From Streptomyces griseoloalbus (lineage in GTDB: Bacteria > Actinomycetota > Actinomycetes > Streptomycetales > Streptomycetaceae): a DNA stretch of 64,000 nt. This document shows, piece by piece, positions 60,886 through 64,000 of the stretch. The notes under the pieces were generated by a model, which did not search any database, was not told where the DNA came from, and saw only the letters and a program-made list of their open reading frames with translations. Each line of letters opens with the position of its first letter. The first letter of the stretch is position 1. The position numbers were made by a program, and so were the translations under genes. The stretch is taken from the NCBI GenBank assembly GCA_014650015.1, contig BMUD01000018.1:62001-126000 (forward strand), given 5' to 3'.

Positions 60886-60900
60886 TGAAAACGATTATCA
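60886..60900. promoter_or_regulatory. Zur-like box in the divergent promoter
   Basis: TGAAAACGATTATCA agrees at 12 of 15 positions with the actinobacterial Zur consensus TGAAAATCATTTTCA and keeps TGA/TCA ends. It is 29 bp from the propeller gene start and 52 bp from the lipoprotein start. A Fur-type regulator is an alternative. Confidence 0.6.
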
Positions 60901-60951
60901 TGTATCTTCGGTGCGTTCCGGGTTTCCGAGAAGAGAGAAGCGAGGGCATCG

Positions 60952-61932
60952 ATGCTGCGTTCACCGTCGCGGCTCGTCCGCGGTTGCATCACCGCGGCGG
61001 CCGTGGGTTCGCTCCTGGCCGGCTGCGGTACGTCGTCCGACGACGGATCCACGAGCGACAAGGCCCGGCCCACCGCGAAGACCGAGGTCACCGTCGAGCC
61101 CATCGAGGCCACCACGGAGCTGACCGACACGGGCGGCACCAAGGTCTCCCTGAAGAAGCAGCCGGAGCGCATCGTCTGCCTGTTCGCGCTCTGCGACGAC
61201 ATCCTGACCGAGCTGGGCATCGTCCCGACGGCCACGAACAGCGCCCTGCTCGCACACCCCGACTTCCTGGGGGAGCGGAAGGCGAAGGAGGTGGACGTCA
61301 TCCCCGGCGGGTTCATCGCGCCGGAGGTGGAGGCGATCCTCTCCCACAAGCCCGACCTCGTGATCGGTCTGGGGGACACCCACGGCAAGCTCGCCCCGGC
61401 GCTGAAGGACGCCACCACCTTCTGGGCCATGCAGCCCGAGACGTGGGAGGACAGCGTGGGCTATCTGCGCGACGTCGCCGCGCTCACCGGCCGCACCGAC
61501 GAGGGGGAGAAGGCCGAGAAGGCATTCCGGACCACGCTCGCCGCGGCCGAGAAGACCCCGAGCGACAAGACCGCGCTCATCATCTACGGCAGTGACGAGA
61601 ACTTCGGCGTCGCCACCCCCGAGGCCGACGCGACCGCCAGCCTGTTCCCGAAGTTCACCGACTACCCCTGGAAGTCCCGTGGCGTGGAGGGCAGTTACAG
61701 CCTGGAGGAGATCCTCGCCGCCGACGTCGACGTCCTGTTCGTCGAGACCATGAGCTTCGGCGACGCGGACGGCAAGCTCTCGGAGAAGCTGGCGAAGAAC
61801 CCCCTCTGGAGCAAGATCCCGGCCGTGCGCAACGGCGACGTCCACGAGGTGAACTCGGAGGTGTGGGCCAAGGGCCGCGGCACCCGGTCGCTGGGCATCG
61901 TCCTCGACGAGGCCGCGGCCGCGCTGCGGTGA
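60952..61932 (+). CDS. iron-siderophore-type ABC transporter, substrate-binding lipoprotein
   Basis: A 326-residue TroA/FecB-like binding protein. The lipobox LLAGC gives Cys25 as the lipid anchor. The mature part has QPERIVCLFALCDDILTELG, HKPDLVIGLGDTHGKLAPAL and IPAVRNGDVHEVNSEVW, the usual two-lobed class III binding protein. Its ligand (ferric siderophore, cobalamin, haem or a zincophore) cannot be read from sequence, but the Zur-like box suggests zinc-linked control. The stop overlaps the first permease start (GTGA). Confidence 0.92.
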   Translation: MLRSPSRLVRGCITAAAVGSLLAGCGTSSDDGSTSDKARPTAKTEVTVEPIEATTELTDTGGTKVSLKKQPERIVCLFALCDDILTELGIVPTATNSALLAHPDFLGERKAKEVDVIPGGFIAPEVEAILSHKPDLVIGLGDTHGKLAPALKDATTFWAMQPETWEDSVGYLRDVAALTGRTDEGEKAEKAFRTTLAAAEKTPSDKTALIIYGSDENFGVATPEADATASLFPKFTDYPWKSRGVEGSYSLEEILAADVDVLFVETMSFGDADGKLSEKLAKNPLWSKIPAVRNGDVHEVNSEVWAKGRGTRSLGIVLDEAAAALR

Positions 61933-63137
61933 GCGCGCCCGAACCGGGCCCGGCCGCGGTGCGCTCACGGCGGCCCGCACTCCGCGCACCGGCAGCGCAA
62001 CCGCTCCTGGCGGTCGTCCTGTTGGCGGTCTCCTCGGTCTGCGCCCTGAGCCTCGGCACCCCCGACGTACCGCCGCACCGGCTCGTCGGCGCGGTGCTGG
62101 AGGGGGACACCACGCTCGCCGGCATCGTCGTCACCGAACTGCGCGTCCCCCGGCTGGTGCTGGCGATCGTCGCCGGCGCCTGCCTGGGCGCCGCCGGACT
62201 CGTGCTGCAGGAGGCCCTGCGCAATCCGCTGGCGGTCCCGGAGATGCTGGGCGTCTCCTCAGGGGCGGCGCTCGGGGTGGCCGCGCCGCTGGTCCTCGCG
62301 CTGTCCCTGCCGGCCGCCGTGCAACCCCTGCTGGCCATCGGGGGGGCCGCCCTCGGCGGCGGGCTCACCCTGCTCGCCGCCGGGCTCGGCCGCAGCCCGT
62401 CCGCCGTGCTGCTGACCGGCGCGGCGGTCGCCGCCGCGCTGCAGGCCGCGCTGCTCGTGCTGATGGTGATGGCCGACCAGCTCGACCTCCAGCTGATCTA
62501 CCGCTATCTGCTCGGCTCCCTCTCCGCCCGGACCTGGGACGACGTGACCGGCCTGTGGCCGTGGCTGCTCGTCGCGGCCCCCGCCCTGGTGGTGTGCGCC
62601 CCGGTGCTGTCGGTGATGCGGCTCGGCGACGAGGACGCCGAGGCGCTGGGGGTGCGCGCCCAGCGGGCACGGCTGGCCGCGCTGGCCATCGCCGTGGTGC
62701 TGATCGCCCCGGTGACGGCCGTGTGCGGGCCCGTCGCCTGGGTGGGCTTCCTCGCCCCGCACCTGGCCCGCTGGTTCAACCCCGGCGCGGGGGCGGTGCG
62801 TTGGCTGTGCTGGTCCGCCGTGTGGGGCGCCGTCGTCGTCACCGTCGCCGATGTGCCGGCCCGGCTGGCGCTGGCGCCCGTGGAGACACCGGTGGGCGCC
62901 TGGACGGCCCTGCTGGGGGTGCCCGCCGGGGTCGCCCTGATGCGGTCCGGCGGCCGCACCCGGGCCCGGCGCGCCACGGCGGGGTCCACCGCCGGGCACA
63001 CGCCGGCGCCGGGTGTACGGGCCGTCCCCGCCGGCGCGGGGGCGCCGCAGGACGCACGTGAAGAGCAGTCCGGGAGTGACGGCCCCGTCGGGGCCCGTCC
63101 CGCCCCTGGGCCGACGGCAACGGAGGACGCGCGGTGA
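61929..63137 (+). CDS. FecCD family ABC transporter permease
   Basis: A 402-residue permease with about nine to ten transmembrane helices. FecCD landmarks: LRVPRLVLAIVAGACLGAAG, LVLQEALRNPLAVPEMLGVS and VAWVGFLAPHLARWFNPG. After the last helix it carries an unusual tail of about 65 residues rich in Ala, Gly, Arg and Pro. It is coupled by GTGA overlaps to both the binding protein and the next permease; with the latter it forms a heterodimeric channel. Confidence 0.92.
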   Translation: MSAPEPGPAAVRSRRPALRAPAAQPLLAVVLLAVSSVCALSLGTPDVPPHRLVGAVLEGDTTLAGIVVTELRVPRLVLAIVAGACLGAAGLVLQEALRNPLAVPEMLGVSSGAALGVAAPLVLALSLPAAVQPLLAIGGAALGGGLTLLAAGLGRSPSAVLLTGAAVAAALQAALLVLMVMADQLDLQLIYRYLLGSLSARTWDDVTGLWPWLLVAAPALVVCAPVLSVMRLGDEDAEALGVRAQRARLAALAIAVVLIAPVTAVCGPVAWVGFLAPHLARWFNPGAGAVRWLCWSAVWGAVVVTVADVPARLALAPVETPVGAWTALLGVPAGVALMRSGGRTRARRATAGSTAGHTPAPGVRAVPAGAGAPQDAREEQSGSDGPVGARPAPGPTATEDAR

Positions 63138-64000
63138 GCCGGCGTTTCGGGGCGCTCACGGCACTGGCCGTCGTGTGCGCGGCGGTCGAACTGGTGGCGG
63201 GGCGAGGAATGTCCCCGGGCACGGTCTGGGAGGTCCTGGGCGGCGGCGGTGACACGACGGAGCGTCACATCCTGCTGAACCTGCGGGTGCCCAGGCTGCT
63301 GGTGGCGCTCGGCGCGGGAGCGTGCCTCGCCGTCGCCGGGCTGGTCCTGCAGTCCGCGCTGCGCAACCCCCTCGCCGGTCCCGAGGTGACCGGCGTGACC
63401 CCGGGCGCGGTGCTCGGCGCCGTCACCGCGACGGCACTCGGACTCGCCGGGTGGGACTCGCCGCTGGCCGTGGTGCTCGCCGCGTGCGCCGGCGGATGCG
63501 CGGGAGCGGCCCTGCTGTGGCTGCTCGCCGGGCGCGGCCGGGGCGACCCGGCGCAGACCGCCGTCCAGGGTGTCCTGGTCTCTGCGGTGCTGGGCGGGCT
63601 CACCGCCATGGTGCTGCTCGTGGAACCGGGCGAACTGGGCAGCGTCGTCCAGTGGCTGGTCGGCACCACGGAGGGCCGGGTGTGGGAGCACTGGCACCTG
63701 CTGTGGCCGTGGGCGCTGGTCTGGGGTGCCGCGGCCTGGCTGCTGGCCGGGCCGCTGACCCTGCTGCGCTGCGGCGACGACATCGCGCTCACCGCGGGCC
63801 TCGCCGCCCGGCGGGCCCGCACCCTCGCCCTGCTGTGCGCGGTGGCGCTCACCGCCGGTGCGGTGGCCGCCGTCGGGGCGCTGGGCTTCGTGGGACTGCT
63901 CGTCCCGCACCTGGCCGTGGCCCTGTTCGGTGCGGACCTGCGGGTGAGCCTGCCCGGCGCGGCCCTGGTGGGCGCGGTCGTGGTCTGCGGGGCGGACGCG
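63134..64000 (+). CDS. FecCD family ABC transporter permease (3' end outside window)
   Basis: The GTG at 63134 overlaps the preceding stop and 289 codons are present before the window ends. Landmarks: LRVPRLLVALGAGACLAVAG, LVLQSALRNPLAGPEVTGVT and VGALGFVGLLVPHLAVALFG. It is the second membrane subunit of the importer; the ATPase gene would be expected just beyond the window. Confidence 0.92.
   Translation, partial: MSRRFGALTALAVVCAAVELVAGRGMSPGTVWEVLGGGGDTTERHILLNLRVPRLLVALGAGACLAVAGLVLQSALRNPLAGPEVTGVTPGAVLGAVTATALGLAGWDSPLAVVLAACAGGCAGAALLWLLAGRGRGDPAQTAVQGVLVSAVLGGLTAMVLLVEPGELGSVVQWLVGTTEGRVWEHWHLLWPWALVWGAAAWLLAGPLTLLRCGDDIALTAGLAARRARTLALLCAVALTAGAVAAVGALGFVGLLVPHLAVALFGADLRVSLPGAALVGAVVVCGADA

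Noticed and set aside
60886-60900. DmdR1/IdeR iron box
   Set aside because: The iron-box consensus (TTAGGTTAGGCTCACCTAA-like) is not matched; the dyad fits Zur or Fur better.

Overview
The window is high-GC actinobacterial chromosome, almost certainly Streptomyces. Evidence: GC-rich third codon positions, frequent GTG starts with 4-bp GTGA/ATGA overlaps, long GC-rich hairpin terminators without T-tracts, and family markers (WhiJ/DUF397/HATPase triad, monomeric isocitrate dehydrogenase, fused SecDF, xlnB-axeA, CebR and SoxR boxes). No replication, rRNA or prophage genes are visible. It looks like an accessory-to-core transition segment with many small deletion scars.

Layout. 1-4.8 kb: a LacI-controlled catabolic group (Gfo/Idh dehydrogenase cut by the window edge, SDR, PhyH-type dioxygenase, a second Gfo/Idh enzyme). 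4.9-6.6 kb: decayed DNA (a GntR remnant joined to a PIG-L hydratase remnant, and an MFS remnant) around an intact TetR gene with tandem operators, then tRNA-Pro(GGG). 6.7-11.1 kb: a membrane protein, a Pro/Thr-rich secreted protein and an astacin-like protease with Gln in place of the catalytic Glu. 11.2-18.8 kb: the most unusual block. It holds a LuxR-type NTPase regulator, a 440-bp array of twenty 22-bp repeats, a TPR-CHAT protease, and divergently a cytosolic subtilase, a sigma factor and a small acidic protein. 19-27 kb: N-formylglutamate amidohydrolase, icd, MscS channel, LPG-synthase-like membrane protein and a SoxR-type ABC exporter. 27-34 kb: SecDF, a small membrane protein, a NarL-type two-component system, two DksA/TraR zinc-finger proteins, an MreB/actin-like protein and an Rv1733c-like membrane protein.

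34-49.5 kb is a polysaccharide-degradation region: GH11 xylanase and CE4 acetylxylan esterase with near-identical binding modules, an AA10 LPMO under a perfect CebR box, and a bxl-type xylo-oligosaccharide ABC transporter plus GH3 enzyme. The xylanase and bxl promoters carry the same CGAAACTTTCG operator, but the adjacent LacI repressor gene (bxlR-like) is frameshifted in this sequence, so the xylan regulon may be derepressed. Remnants of IS630, TetR and AraC genes lie between.

49.7-57.7 kb holds a WhiJ-like HTH/DUF397/HATPase group, then two ECF41 sigma factors bracketing the oxidoreductase, epimerase and carboxymuconolactone-decarboxylase genes expected of that sigma group, with an exact ECF41-type promoter in front of the second sigma gene and a Tn3 transposase remnant inside. 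57.7-64 kb holds a PolX-type polymerase/PHP protein, a beta-propeller-like protein and a divergent siderophore-type uptake operon (lipoprotein plus two FecCD permeases, the second cut by the window edge) sharing a Zur-like box.

All calls come from reading the sequence and from family knowledge; no database search was run.
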